A stretch of 64,000 nucleotides of DNA, taken from positions 62,001 to 126,000 of the forward strand of contig CAWIIO010000006.1 in assembly GCA_963836265.1 (NCBI GenBank), given 5' to 3'. The position numbers were made by a program, and so were the translations under genes. Below the pieces are notes generated by a model. That model worked only from the letters and a program-made list of their open reading frames with translations. It did no database searches and was not told the origin of the DNA. Of the stretch, positions 8,830-17,311 are shown in pieces. This DNA comes from CAIWHR01 sp963836265. GTDB lineage: Bacteria; Pseudomonadota; Gammaproteobacteria; Burkholderiales; Casimicrobiaceae. Every line of letters begins with the position of its first letter. Positions within the stretch are counted from its first letter, which is position 1.

Positions 8830-9114
8830 GGAACGTTCGAATCGGTCGACGGCGCGCGGGGCCACTGCGCCGCCAGGCTGCTCATGATACGGCATCGTGC
8901 CGGCGCTCGCCCATCGCGCAGCCGCGCGCGGCGCATCCGTATAATCGTTTCGGTGCCGCGAGCAGCTCCGAGTGCCTCGGTTGCCAGGCGAGACCCGAAG
9001 CCAGCCCGCGAATCGTACGCAGGTGCGGCGAGGGGCGCGTTTCACTTCCCGGCCGGGCGCGACCGAGCAATCGCGGCAGCCACTCTTGGGATCCGGTTCT
9101 GACGTTCTGACGAA

Positions 9115-9879
9115 ATGACGGTCATCGCGGTATTCAACCAGAAGGGCGGCGTCGGCAAGACCACGACCGCCCTCAACCTGCTCGCCGCGATCGCGCAGCG
9201 CGGGCAGCGGCCGCTCGGGATCGACCTCGACCCGCAGGCACACCTGTCGCACGTGTTCGGTGCGAGCCCGAGGCACGCCGACGATTCGGTCTACAGTTTC
9301 TTCATCCGCCAGCGGCCGCTCGCCGACATCGCGCAGATCACCAAGAGCGGCGTCGTCATCTGCCCCGCGCATCTCGAGCTCTCCAAGCTCGATGCGGCAC
9401 TCGGCAAAGGCGTGAACGTCGTGACAAGGCTGCGCCACGCGCTGCGCCACGCGAGCGACGTGCCGGGCCCGGTCGTGATCGACTGCGGACCGCTCCTCAA
9501 CGTGCTGTCGTTGAATGCCGTCTTCGCCTGCGACTTGCTGCTCGTGCCCGTCTCCTGCGATTTCCTCGCGCTTCGTGGCGCGCGTGAGGTCGAGCGCGCG
9601 TTGAACGCGCTGGAGCCGGTCTTCAAGCGGCGGCTGCCGCGGCGCTATGTGCTCACGCGCTACGACATCCGGCGCAAGATGAGCGCCGAAGTCGTCGACC
9701 GCCTGGCGGGGTCGCTACGTTCCGAGGAGATCTGTGTCACCCGGATCCGCGAAAGTGTGAAGCTCGCGGAGAGTCCGGCGGTGGAGCTCGATGTTTTCCG
9801 GCATGCCCCGGAAAGCCGTGGCGCGCGCGACTACCAGGCGCTCGTCGACGAGTTAGTGAGTGCCGGCTTTGTTGCGTAG
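9115..9879 (+). CDS. ParA/MinD-type ATPase, orphan (no ParB partner adjacent)
   Basis: A 254-residue deviant Walker ATPase. The P-loop is KGGVGKTTT at 10-18, followed by GIDLDPQAHLSHVFG, and the second switch is VVIDCGPLLN. This is distinct from the chromosomal ParA at 35339-36175, whose P-loop and neighbours differ. It may position a cargo such as a polyhydroxybutyrate granule, chemoreceptor or carboxysome-like body, as other orphan ParA proteins do; the cargo cannot be read here. Its last 27 bp overlap, tail to tail, the small gene on the other strand. The upstream 219 bp hold a TATAAT at 8940-8945 without a clear -35. Confidence 0.88.
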   Translation: MTVIAVFNQKGGVGKTTTALNLLAAIAQRGQRPLGIDLDPQAHLSHVFGASPRHADDSVYSFFIRQRPLADIAQITKSGVVICPAHLELSKLDAALGKGVNVVTRLRHALRHASDVPGPVVIDCGPLLNVLSLNAVFACDLLLVPVSCDFLALRGAREVERALNALEPVFKRRLPRRYVLTRYDIRRKMSAEVVDRLAGSLRSEEICVTRIRESVKLAESPAVELDVFRHAPESRGARDYQALVDELVSAGFVA

Positions 9880-10140
9880 CCGGACGATGGGGGCGGGGGC
9901 GTCGTTCGCCGCAGCGAGCATCCCGGGGGGCTCGCTGCCGGTGATGATGCCGATCACGCCTTCGACGTCGAGCGTGTCGACGCGTCGCGGCACCGCCTGG
10001 GTGCTGCACTGCAGGATTTCACACTGTTGATACATCTGGCGCAGACGGCGCTCGGCGTCCGGTTGCGAGCCGGCCATGATGGAGATGTTCTCCACGCGTT
10101 GACCCGTGCGGGTCTTGATGCTGAAACCGAAGCGGATCAT
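9853..10140 (-). CDS. Small conserved hypothetical protein
   Basis: A 95-residue protein of unknown function. ATG 10140 is chosen because GGGAGG lies 7 bp before it (10148-10153); the frame stays open for 34 more codons upstream, but without such a site. The N-terminal half (MIRFGFSIKTRTGQRVENI, then a stretch with QPDAERRLRQMY and CEILQC) looks like a small beta-alpha domain; the C-terminal third is low in complexity. No membrane segment or signal peptide is seen. The 3' end overlaps the convergent orphan ParA gene by 27 bp. Confidence 0.6.
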   Translation of the reverse strand: MIRFGFSIKTRTGQRVENISIMAGSQPDAERRLRQMYQQCEILQCSTQAVPRRVDTLDVEGVIGIITGSEPPGMLAAANDAPAPIVRLRNKAGTH

Positions 10141-10147
10141 TGCGGTG

Positions 10148-10153
10148 CCTCCC
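10148..10153 (-). promoter_or_regulatory. Ribosome binding site for the 95-residue protein
   Basis: Reads GGGAGG on the minus strand, 7 bp from ATG 10140. It decides this start over longer in-frame alternatives. Confidence 0.6.
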
Positions 10154-10305
10154 GAGTGCTGCCCGCAGCCCTGGGCTATAGCCGTTGACGTCAAGCCGTT
10201 GGCAGTGGCGCTTGGAACACCCGGATCAAGAATCATGCCCATCCCTCAGGCGGCAAACGTATTCTTCCGAACGAGGCCCCGCGACGACGCTGCAGGCGCC
10301 TCGAT

Positions 10306-11334
10306 ATGACCTCGCCCGATATGGCTGCCCCTCACGAACCGCGGGCTCCGGTACTCCATGCCTTGCGTCGAATGGCGATAGCGAGCGCCCACCAACCGGT
10401 GATGCTGGTGCCGCTGGCCGGAGGGATCTCCTCCGACATCTACAAGGCAACGGTGGGGGGGCGTGTCGTGTGCGTCAAACGTGCCCTTTCGAGGCTCAAG
10501 GTTGCCGCAGAATGGCAGGCGCCGGTCGAGCGCAGCCGCTGGGAAGTGGAGTGGATGCGGGTCGCCGGGGCGATCGTCCCGGCGGCGGTTCCCGAGATCC
10601 TCGGCGAGGACCGCGAGACCGGCTGCTTCGCCATGGCCTTCCTTCCGCCGGACGACTACCCGGTGTGGAAGTCGCTGCTCGCGGAAGGTGCGATCGACGC
10701 CGCCGTCGCGCACGCGGTCGGCGACGTGCTGGGGCGCATCCACGCCGCGACTGCCGACCGGCCGGAACTGGCCGGGCGGTTTCGGACCGACGGCATCTTC
10801 GACGCGATCCGGCTCGAACCCTACCTGCTCGCGACCGCCCGCGCGCATCCGGATCTGGCGCCGCGGCTCGCTGCACTCGTCGAGACGACGCGAGCGGTCA
10901 AACGCGTGCTCGTCCACGGCGATTTCAGCCCGAAGAATCTGCTGGTCGGTCCGCAGAGCCCCGTGATCCTCGACGCCGAATGCGCCTGGTTCGGCGATCC
11001 GGCATTCGACCTCGCCTTCGTCTTGAACCATCTGCTGCTGAAGGGCGCGTGGCGCCCTCAGTGGCGGGGCCGCTATGTCGAGTCGTTCACGGCGCTCGAG
11101 GGCGCGTATCTCGCCCACGTCCGGTGGGAGCCTCCGGAGTGCGTCGCCGCGCGCGCGGCGGCGCTCCTGCCGGGGTTGATGCTCGCCCGAGTCGACGGCA
11201 AGTCGCCGGTCGAGTATCTGCCGACGCCCGGGGCCAGGGACGACGTGCGTGCCTTTGCCCGAGCCCTCCTGCGCGAGCCCGTGGCCGACCCGGGGCAGAT
11301 CGCGGCTCGCTGGGTCGCGCGGGGCGGGCGATGA
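10306..11334 (+). CDS. Aminoglycoside-phosphotransferase-fold small-molecule kinase, coupled to an enolase-like gene
   Basis: A 342-residue APH/choline-kinase-fold protein. The catalytic loop is VHGDFSPKNLLV with His204 and Asp206, and the metal-binding loop is ILDAECAWFGDPAFDLAF. An N-terminal nucleotide lobe (LAGGISSDIYKATVGGRVVCVK) holds the expected lysine. The family phosphorylates hydroxyls of sugars, methylthioribose, choline, homoserine or antibiotics; this substrate is unknown. The stop codon overlaps the start of the enolase paralogue in ATGA (11331-11334), so the two are translated together and probably act in sequence: the kinase makes a phospho-compound that the enolase-like enzyme uses (inference). 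An alternative start is ATG 10321. Confidence 0.82.
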   Translation: MTSPDMAAPHEPRAPVLHALRRMAIASAHQPVMLVPLAGGISSDIYKATVGGRVVCVKRALSRLKVAAEWQAPVERSRWEVEWMRVAGAIVPAAVPEILGEDRETGCFAMAFLPPDDYPVWKSLLAEGAIDAAVAHAVGDVLGRIHAATADRPELAGRFRTDGIFDAIRLEPYLLATARAHPDLAPRLAALVETTRAVKRVLVHGDFSPKNLLVGPQSPVILDAECAWFGDPAFDLAFVLNHLLLKGAWRPQWRGRYVESFTALEGAYLAHVRWEPPECVAARAAALLPGLMLARVDGKSPVEYLPTPGARDDVRAFARALLREPVADPGQIAARWVARGGR

Positions 11335-12656
11335 AGACAGCGATTTCCGCCGTGCACGCGCGCCGGGTGTGGGACTCGCGCGGCCGGCCCACGCTCGAGG
11401 CCGAGGTCACGCTCGCGGGCGGAAGCCACGGACGGGCGATCGCGCCCGCCGGAGCGTCGCGCGGCACGCGCGAGGCGATCGATTTGCGCGATGGCGGCCT
11501 GCGCTTCGGCGGCCTCGACGTGACCGCAGCGATCGCCAACGTCGACGGGTCGATCGCCCGCGCGCTCGTCGGCTTGGACGCCGCGGATCAGGCGCGCGTC
11601 GATGGCGCGCTGGTTGCGGAAGACGGCACGCCGAACAAGGCGCGCCTGGGCGGCAACGCGACCGTCGCGGTGTCGCTCGCCGTCGCGAACGCCGCCGCAG
11701 CGGCGCACGGAACTCCGTTGTGGCGGCACCTTGCCGCGGGTGCGCCGGTCGTGCTGCCGCTGCCCGAGATTCAGATCTTCGGCGGCGGCGCCCACGCGGG
11801 CCGGCGCATCGACCTCCAGGACCTGATGGTGATGCCGCTTGCGGCGACCTCGTTTGCCGAAGCCCTCGCGATTGCCGCCGAGGTCTATCGGGCCGCGGGG
11901 GAATTGATGCGCGAGGAAGGCAAGCTCGCCGGCGTCGCCGACGAAGGCGGCTACTGGCCGGCGTTCGACACCAACGAGCAGGCGCTCGCGACGCTCACCC
12001 GCGCGATCGAGCGCACGAGCTACCTGCCGGGGACCGATGTCGCAATCTCGCTCGACCTCGCCGCGTCCGAATTCCACCGCAATGGCCGCTACGCGCTCGC
12101 GCGCGACGCGCGCGCCCTCGATTGCGACGACTGGATCGACACGCTGCTCGGCTGGCTCGACCGCTATCCGATCGTCTCGGTCGAGGACCCGCTCGCCGAG
12201 GACGACGGCGCCGCCTGGATCGCCTTCACCCGTGCAGCGGGTTCGCGGGTGCAGATCATCGGCGACGACTACCTGACGACGAACGCCGCGCGGATCTCGG
12301 CCGCCGCGACGGCGCGGGCGTGCAACGCGGTGCTGATCAAGCCGAACCAGGCCGGCACGGTCACCGAAGCGCTGACCGCCCTGCGGGCCGGGCGGCAGGC
12401 CGGTTTCGGGACGATCGTCTCCGCCCGCTCGGGCGAGACCGAGGACGTGTCGATCGTCCACCTCGCCGTGGGCTGGAGCGCGGGGCAGCTGAAGGTCGGT
12501 TCGTTCGCGCGCGGGGAGCGAACGGCGAAGTGGAACGAAGCCTTGCGGATCGAGGAGGCCCTGGGCGCGAATGCGCGTTACGCCGGCCGCGCCGCGCTCG
12601 CGCCGATCGCGTCGCGTCTCGGCAGATCGGGTTCGGAGGAGCCCGCGGCCGGGTAA
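11331..12656 (+). CDS. Divergent enolase paralogue with altered active site
   Basis: A 441-residue enolase-superfamily protein aligned end to end with glycolytic enolase. Retained residues: His155 (GGAHA), Glu205 (DEGG, general acid), metal ligands Asp242, Glu285 and Asp312, catalytic Lys337 (LIKPNQ), and Arg366-Ser367 with Lys388. Changed residues: Ala365 replaces the His of the HRSGETED motif (E. coli His369, yeast His373), Asp164 replaces the Glu of QEF (E. coli Glu167), and the catalytic loop reads PAGASRG instead of PSGASTG. It keeps the 2-phosphoglycerate-type phosphate pocket but probably acts on another phosphorylated hydroxy acid. Natural-product CPEP synthases are a precedent for enolase re-use. 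It overlaps the upstream kinase by 4 bp. The true eno is expected elsewhere. Confidence 0.85.
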   Translation: MKTAISAVHARRVWDSRGRPTLEAEVTLAGGSHGRAIAPAGASRGTREAIDLRDGGLRFGGLDVTAAIANVDGSIARALVGLDAADQARVDGALVAEDGTPNKARLGGNATVAVSLAVANAAAAAHGTPLWRHLAAGAPVVLPLPEIQIFGGGAHAGRRIDLQDLMVMPLAATSFAEALAIAAEVYRAAGELMREEGKLAGVADEGGYWPAFDTNEQALATLTRAIERTSYLPGTDVAISLDLAASEFHRNGRYALARDARALDCDDWIDTLLGWLDRYPIVSVEDPLAEDDGAAWIAFTRAAGSRVQIIGDDYLTTNAARISAAATARACNAVLIKPNQAGTVTEALTALRAGRQAGFGTIVSARSGETEDVSIVHLAVGWSAGQLKVGSFARGERTAKWNEALRIEEALGANARYAGRAALAPIASRLGRSGSEEPAAG

Positions 12657-12692
12657 TGCCGTCGCCACAATCGTCGCTGCCGGTGCCGCCGC

Positions 12693-12741
12693 CGCATGTG
12701 CGACAGTAAGCCCGACAGAGCCCGACAGGCTCGCAGCCTAG
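12693..12741. repeat. Remnant end of the CTAG-flanked MITE-like element
   Basis: CGCATGTGCGACAGTAAGC continuing to CCGACAG (12693-12718) matches, with one mismatch in 26, the inner-to-outer end of the full element at 33993-34261. The last 14 bases (AGCCCGACAGGCTC) are then repeated in tandem, and CTAG follows at 12738-12741, containing the stop codon of the glycosyltransferase gene. Only one terminus is present; the rest of the element is gone. Confidence 0.6.
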
Positions 12742-13766
12742 CGCGGCGGGTCGGGTACCGCGGCTGCCGAAGGAGCCGCTGCTGGCCGAGGCGCGAGCGC
12801 CGGCTCGCCGCGGACGACCTCCTTGACCCAGTGGCCCTTCTGCAGGGTCGGCGTTCGCAGAACCAACTCGGCCAGCATCCCGATCAGGAACATCAGTACC
12901 CCCATCAGGAACAGGAATACCGCGACGATCAGCAGCGGCCGATTCGTGAGTTGGAAGCCCCTCGTGGTGAAGAGCACGAACAGGATGTGGTTGAAGAGGA
13001 GGTAGCCGCCGATCAACGCGCCGAGAACGATGAAGGGAAGACCGACGAGACCGAAGAAATACAGCGGGCTCTGCGCGAACTTGGTGAGCAGGATCAGCGT
13101 CGCGAGATCGAATGCCCCCTGGAAGTAGCGCGAAAATCCGTACTTGCTCGCGCCGAACGCCCGCTTGCGGTGCCCCACGGTTATCTCGGCGATTTTCGCG
13201 CCGCGCCAGGACAGGACCGCCGGCACGAACCGGTGCTGATTGCCCCGGATCTCGAGGCCCTTCACGCACCAGTTGCGATAGGCCTTGAAGCCGCAGTTGT
13301 AGTCGTGCAGGTCGACACCCGCGACCTTTCTCACGATCGCGTTGAAAAAGCGGGAAGCGAGTCGACGCTCGAGCGGATCGTGGCGCTCCTTCTTCCAGCC
13401 CGAGACCAAATCGAATCCGCTTTCGATCTTTTCGATGAAGGCGGGAATCTCCTTCGGATCGTCCTGAAGGTCGGCGTCCATGGTGATGACGATCTCGCCC
13501 GCCGCTTCCTCGAACCCGGCCATCATCGCGGCCGACTTTCCGCAATTGGTCCGCAGCAGCACGGCCTTCACCCCGCGCCTTTCGCGCGCGAGCCGGGTCA
13601 TCAGCTCGGCGGTGCCGTCGGCGGAACCGTCGTCGACGAGGATCACCTCCCACGGGTACCGGCCTAGCGTTTCCAGCACCGGGAGCATCTCGTCGACCAG
13701 CGCCACGATGCTCTCCGCCTCGTTATAGGCGGGGACGACGATCGACAGCGAGACGGCGGCGCTCAC
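12738..13766 (-). CDS. Family 2 glycosyltransferase, DPM1/ArnC/GtrB-like, with two C-terminal membrane helices
   Basis: Probably moves a sugar from a nucleotide donor to undecaprenyl phosphate at the inner membrane. From GTG 13766 it has 342 residues; the start overlaps the asnB stop as GTGA, which favours it over an ATG at 13793. The N-terminal GT-A domain has IVVPAYNEAE (9-18), VILVDDGSADGT (41-52) and the donor-binding DAD at 97-99 followed by LQDDP. Two hydrophobic segments lie at about 235-262 and 283-307, typical of polyprenyl-phosphate glycosyltransferases. With the GT83 transferase two genes upstream it could supply the lipid-linked sugar that the latter uses (inference). Confidence 0.88.
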   Translation of the reverse strand: MSAAVSLSIVVPAYNEAESIVALVDEMLPVLETLGRYPWEVILVDDGSADGTAELMTRLARERRGVKAVLLRTNCGKSAAMMAGFEEAAGEIVITMDADLQDDPKEIPAFIEKIESGFDLVSGWKKERHDPLERRLASRFFNAIVRKVAGVDLHDYNCGFKAYRNWCVKGLEIRGNQHRFVPAVLSWRGAKIAEITVGHRKRAFGASKYGFSRYFQGAFDLATLILLTKFAQSPLYFFGLVGLPFIVLGALIGGYLLFNHILFVLFTTRGFQLTNRPLLIVAVFLFLMGVLMFLIGMLAELVLRTPTLQKGHWVKEVVRGEPALAPRPAAAPSAAAVPDPPR

Positions 13767-15655
13767 GGCGCGAGCCCTCTCGCGTGCAGCCATTTCTGCA
13801 GCGTAAACAGCACCCAGATCTGCTTGTACCGGTTGTGCCGGCCGGTGAAATGATCGTCGAGCAGTCTCGACACGTATGGCTCGTTGAACAATCCCTGCTG
13901 GCGGAGGTAGGCGCCGCCGAGGAACGTCAGAATCTCTTCCTTGAGCTCGCCCCCGATCAGCGAGGCCACGGGCGCCGTGAAGCCGACCTTGCGCCGCTTG
14001 ACGATTGCTTCGGGCAGGATGTTACGCGCGATTGCCCGCAGGAGCGACTTGGGTTCCCTGCCCCGCATCTTGATCGAATCCGGGAGCGCATTGAGCGCCC
14101 GCACGAGCTCGGTCGCGAGGTAGGGGGTGCGCAGCTCGACGGAGCTCAACATCGACGCCCGGTCGGAATTGGCGAGTACGTAGTCGGGAAGATACTGCTG
14201 CTGGTAGAGATAGGCGAGGCGCCCGAGCGGGCCATCCGCGCGCTGCCAACGCGTTTGCAGCATGGAGAGTTGCCGGCGCAGATCCACGAATCGGTGCGCG
14301 CCGTCGCGCAGCAGCGCCGGCAATTCGCGATCCGAGAACGCGCAGGTCCAGTAGAAGTTGCGCAGATGGTCCGGCGCCGGAAAGCCCTTGGCGAACTGCT
14401 TGAGCCTGAGATCGAGGCTAAGGTAGCGGTTGCTCGCCCGCACCCGTTGCACGAGCGGCCTCACCACGTGCCGGTGCATGGCATCGGGCAGCGTTCGCGC
14501 GAATCGCGCAAGGCGCTCCGCCGTGAAAATCGCGTAGCCGTAGAAGAACTCGTCGCCGCCATCTCCGGTCAGCGCGACCTTCGTGGTTCGCGCGATCTCG
14601 CGGCAGATCATGAACTTGGGCAGGATACCCGGATCGGCCTGCGGCTCGTCGAGGAGGGCCGGGATTGCGCTCGCCGTTGCCGCAAGGGCGGCGGGCTCCG
14701 CGGTCAGTTCCGCATGCGTGCTTTGAAACGCGTTCGCCACGAGCGCTGCGGCAGCGCTTTCGTCGAAGGAGGAGTCGACGTTGCGGATGGTGAAGGTTCG
14801 CAGCGGCAACGCCGGATATGCTTCGCGCAGCAGGGCGAGCACGAGCGAGGAATCGAGACCGCCGCTCAGCAGCAATCCGGCGGGAACGTCGGCGCGGAAC
14901 GTCCGCTTCACGGATTGACGCAGCAGCCGAAGCACCTCGGCCTGGATCTCCCCGATCGAGGCGCGCGCCGGCAGGTCGCACGGGACGGATTCGAAATACG
15001 GCGCGATTTCGAGCTTGCCCTCCGCGTAGCGCAGGCAGTGCCCCGGCGGGAGCTTGTGGACGCCGCGGATGATCGATCGATCGTAGGGGAGCGATTCGAA
15101 AGCGAGGAAATCGACGAGCGAATCGAGCTCGAGCTCGTTCCGGAACCCGGGGAGCTCGCCGAAGGTCCTGCATTCTGAGGAAAAGGCGAGGTGGTCTCGC
15201 CCCAAGTGGTAGAAAAAGGGCTTCTGGCCGTACGGATCGCGTGCGCAGAAGAGCTCGCCACGGCCCCGATCGTAGAGCGCGAACGCGAACATGCCGTCGA
15301 TTCTCTGGAGCACCTCCCTGCCCCACTGCCGGTAGCCGGTCAGCAGCACCTCGGTGTCGGAAGCGGTGCGGAATGCGTGTCCGGCCTGGACGAGCTCTTC
15401 GCGGAGCTCGAGATAGTTGTAGATCTCGCCGTTGTAGGTGACGACGACGCGACCGTCGCCGGAGACGAGCGGCTGCGCGCCGAGCGCCGGGTCGATGATC
15501 GCGAGCCGTGTGTGGCCGAACGCGAATTGCGGATCGATCACGCAGCCGGAATCATCGGGTCCCCGATGCCGGAGGAGCGCCATCTGCCTGCGAACGACCG
15601 CTTCGACACCCGCGGGCGAGTCGATCCCGCCGACCTGGCCTACGATGCCGCACAC
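13763..15655 (-). CDS. asnB: Asparagine synthase (glutamine-hydrolysing) family amidotransferase
   Basis: A 630-residue two-domain protein. The N-terminal glutaminase domain begins at GTG 15655 with nucleophile Cys2 (CGIVGQVGG) and has RHRGPDDSG and YNGEIYNY. The C-terminal synthetase domain has the pyrophosphate-loop SGGLDSS near residue 260 and GDGGDE. Such AsnB-like enzymes are frequent in exopolysaccharide and exosortase gene sets, where they amidate a sugar acid instead of aspartate. The neighbours here (GT83 upstream by 44 bp, GT2 overlapping by 4 bp) favour that role over asparagine supply, but the substrate is not decided by sequence. Confidence 0.85.
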   Translation of the reverse strand: MCGIVGQVGGIDSPAGVEAVVRRQMALLRHRGPDDSGCVIDPQFAFGHTRLAIIDPALGAQPLVSGDGRVVVTYNGEIYNYLELREELVQAGHAFRTASDTEVLLTGYRQWGREVLQRIDGMFAFALYDRGRGELFCARDPYGQKPFFYHLGRDHLAFSSECRTFGELPGFRNELELDSLVDFLAFESLPYDRSIIRGVHKLPPGHCLRYAEGKLEIAPYFESVPCDLPARASIGEIQAEVLRLLRQSVKRTFRADVPAGLLLSGGLDSSLVLALLREAYPALPLRTFTIRNVDSSFDESAAAALVANAFQSTHAELTAEPAALAATASAIPALLDEPQADPGILPKFMICREIARTTKVALTGDGGDEFFYGYAIFTAERLARFARTLPDAMHRHVVRPLVQRVRASNRYLSLDLRLKQFAKGFPAPDHLRNFYWTCAFSDRELPALLRDGAHRFVDLRRQLSMLQTRWQRADGPLGRLAYLYQQQYLPDYVLANSDRASMLSSVELRTPYLATELVRALNALPDSIKMRGREPKSLLRAIARNILPEAIVKRRKVGFTAPVASLIGGELKEEILTFLGGAYLRQQGLFNEPYVSRLLDDHFTGRHNRYKQIWVLFTLQKWLHARGLAP

Positions 15656-15699
15656 TTACGCCTCCGCCACGTTCGCGACCGGCGACGGTACGCCCGCCG

Positions 15700-17175
15700 T
15701 CACGGCGATGGTCCCGGCTGCGGGCGCGCCGCCTCGAGCAGCGTGTAGCGGCCGTGGCGCGCAATCGGCGTCAGGCGCTCGGCAACACCCGGCAGCGCGT
15801 CCTGCTTCGAGTCCTTGAAGACGAAGAAGTCGCGCTCGCCATCGCGCAGCAAGCGTTCGAGGTCCGCGGTTGAGGCGGCCGTGGTCACTTTGCCGTGGGC
15901 ATAGAATTCGGCCGACTGCGGCGCCTCCTCGAAGTACACGAGGCGCTGCGCGCCGCTCGTCCGCTTGGCCAGGTATTCCGCCACCAGCGCCTTCTGCGAG
16001 TGGTCGGGTGCGACGCGCGGAAGGATGAACGCCACCGCCAGCAGAAGTCCCACCGGCATCGTCAGCGCGGCGGCCTTCATCGACATCCATCGCGGCCGTT
16101 GATCGCCCGCCGCGACCCACGCCTGCGCGACGAGCAAGGCGAACGCCGGGAGCCCGGGCAGCACATAGGTCCACAGGATGTTGCCGGCAAAGGTGAAGAA
16201 CACCGCCGGCGTCAGCGCCCACAGCCACAGATAGGCATTCCAGCCGTCGTCGTCGGGATCCGCCGGCAGCGGATCACGGCTACGGCGCCGCGTCCACAGC
16301 AGCCCGATCCAGACGACCGACCAAGGCAGCGTCACGGCGAGCGCGAGCGGCCAGATGATCCCGCGTGGACGCGCATGCGCCGTGCCGAACATGTCTCCCT
16401 TCCATCCGTTTTGCGTATAGCGCTTCCAGTGCTCGCCCACGATGAAGTAGTCGAGATAGCCCGGCGTGCGCGCCTCTTCGAGCAAGTACCAGGGAATGGA
16501 CAACGCCGCGGCGAGAACGGAACCCGAAATCCACGGCAGGCGATTCCAGACGTTGCGGGTGCCGCCTTTCCACAGCGACCATACGCCGACGGGGATCATC
16601 GTCAGCACGACGCCGACCGGCCCCTTCGCCAGCATCCCGATCGCAAGCCCCACGAAGAAGGCGTAGCCCCACGCACGCCCCGCGCGCCCCGAACGCGTCA
16701 TCGCCTGCCAGAAGCCCGCCATCGACAGCGTCGTTCCCAGGAACAGCGCCGGGTCCGTCATCACGGCGCCGGCCGAGATGTAGAACAACGGGGTGGTGCC
16801 GAGGATCACCGTTGCCCGGAGGCCCAAGCCGACGCCGCCGCGGCACACCGCGAGGATCCAGGTCATCCAGGCGACGCCGCCGCACGCGAGAAGCGACGGC
16901 AGCCGTGCCGCGAATTCGTTGACACCCAGGACGAGGTACGACACCGCCGTCATCCACATCGAGAGCGGCGGCTTGCTCCAGAACGGCACGCCGTAGTGGA
17001 TCTGCGGCATCAGCCAATCGCCGGTGTCCACCATCTTGCGCGCCACCTCGGCGTAGCGCGCCTCGGTGTTGTCCATCAGCGGATAGGCGCCGAGCGTTGC
17101 GAGACGCACGACCAAGGCGAAGACGAGAAGCCCCAGCAGCCAACGCTCTTCACGCGAGATGGCCGGCGCGGTCAT
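15700..17175 (-). CDS. GT83 (ArnT/PMT-like) integral membrane glycosyltransferase
   Basis: Transfers a sugar from a polyprenyl-phosphate donor to an acceptor on the periplasmic face. From ATG 17175 it has 491 residues; a TTG at 17190 in frame would add five. About ten or more hydrophobic helices fill the protein. The first loop after helix 1 has the catalytic-type motif MDNTEARYAE with Asp35 and Glu38, and FWSKPPLSMWM is typical of the ArnT class. The periplasmic C-terminal tail is soluble. It is first in a three-gene run with asnB and the GT2 gene. The acceptor (lipid A, glycan or protein) is unknown. Confidence 0.88.
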   Translation of the reverse strand: MTAPAISREERWLLGLLVFALVVRLATLGAYPLMDNTEARYAEVARKMVDTGDWLMPQIHYGVPFWSKPPLSMWMTAVSYLVLGVNEFAARLPSLLACGGVAWMTWILAVCRGGVGLGLRATVILGTTPLFYISAGAVMTDPALFLGTTLSMAGFWQAMTRSGRAGRAWGYAFFVGLAIGMLAKGPVGVVLTMIPVGVWSLWKGGTRNVWNRLPWISGSVLAAALSIPWYLLEEARTPGYLDYFIVGEHWKRYTQNGWKGDMFGTAHARPRGIIWPLALAVTLPWSVVWIGLLWTRRRSRDPLPADPDDDGWNAYLWLWALTPAVFFTFAGNILWTYVLPGLPAFALLVAQAWVAAGDQRPRWMSMKAAALTMPVGLLLAVAFILPRVAPDHSQKALVAEYLAKRTSGAQRLVYFEEAPQSAEFYAHGKVTTAASTADLERLLRDGERDFFVFKDSKQDALPGVAERLTPIARHGRYTLLEAARPQPGPSP

Positions 17176-17311
17176 CGCGCGGAGGGACAACGCAGGGGCA
17201 CGAACCGCTTTCGCACGAGGAGGCGATCACGCATGTGAGCTCGGCTATTGTATTTGACCCGCCGCTTCGCGTGCCGCTCGAGCTGCCGGATCCTGCGACG
17301 GAGCCGCCGAA

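Noticed and set aside
8940..8945. TATAAT upstream of the orphan ParA gene
   Set aside because: No acceptable -35 at 16-18 bp; reported only in the gene entry.
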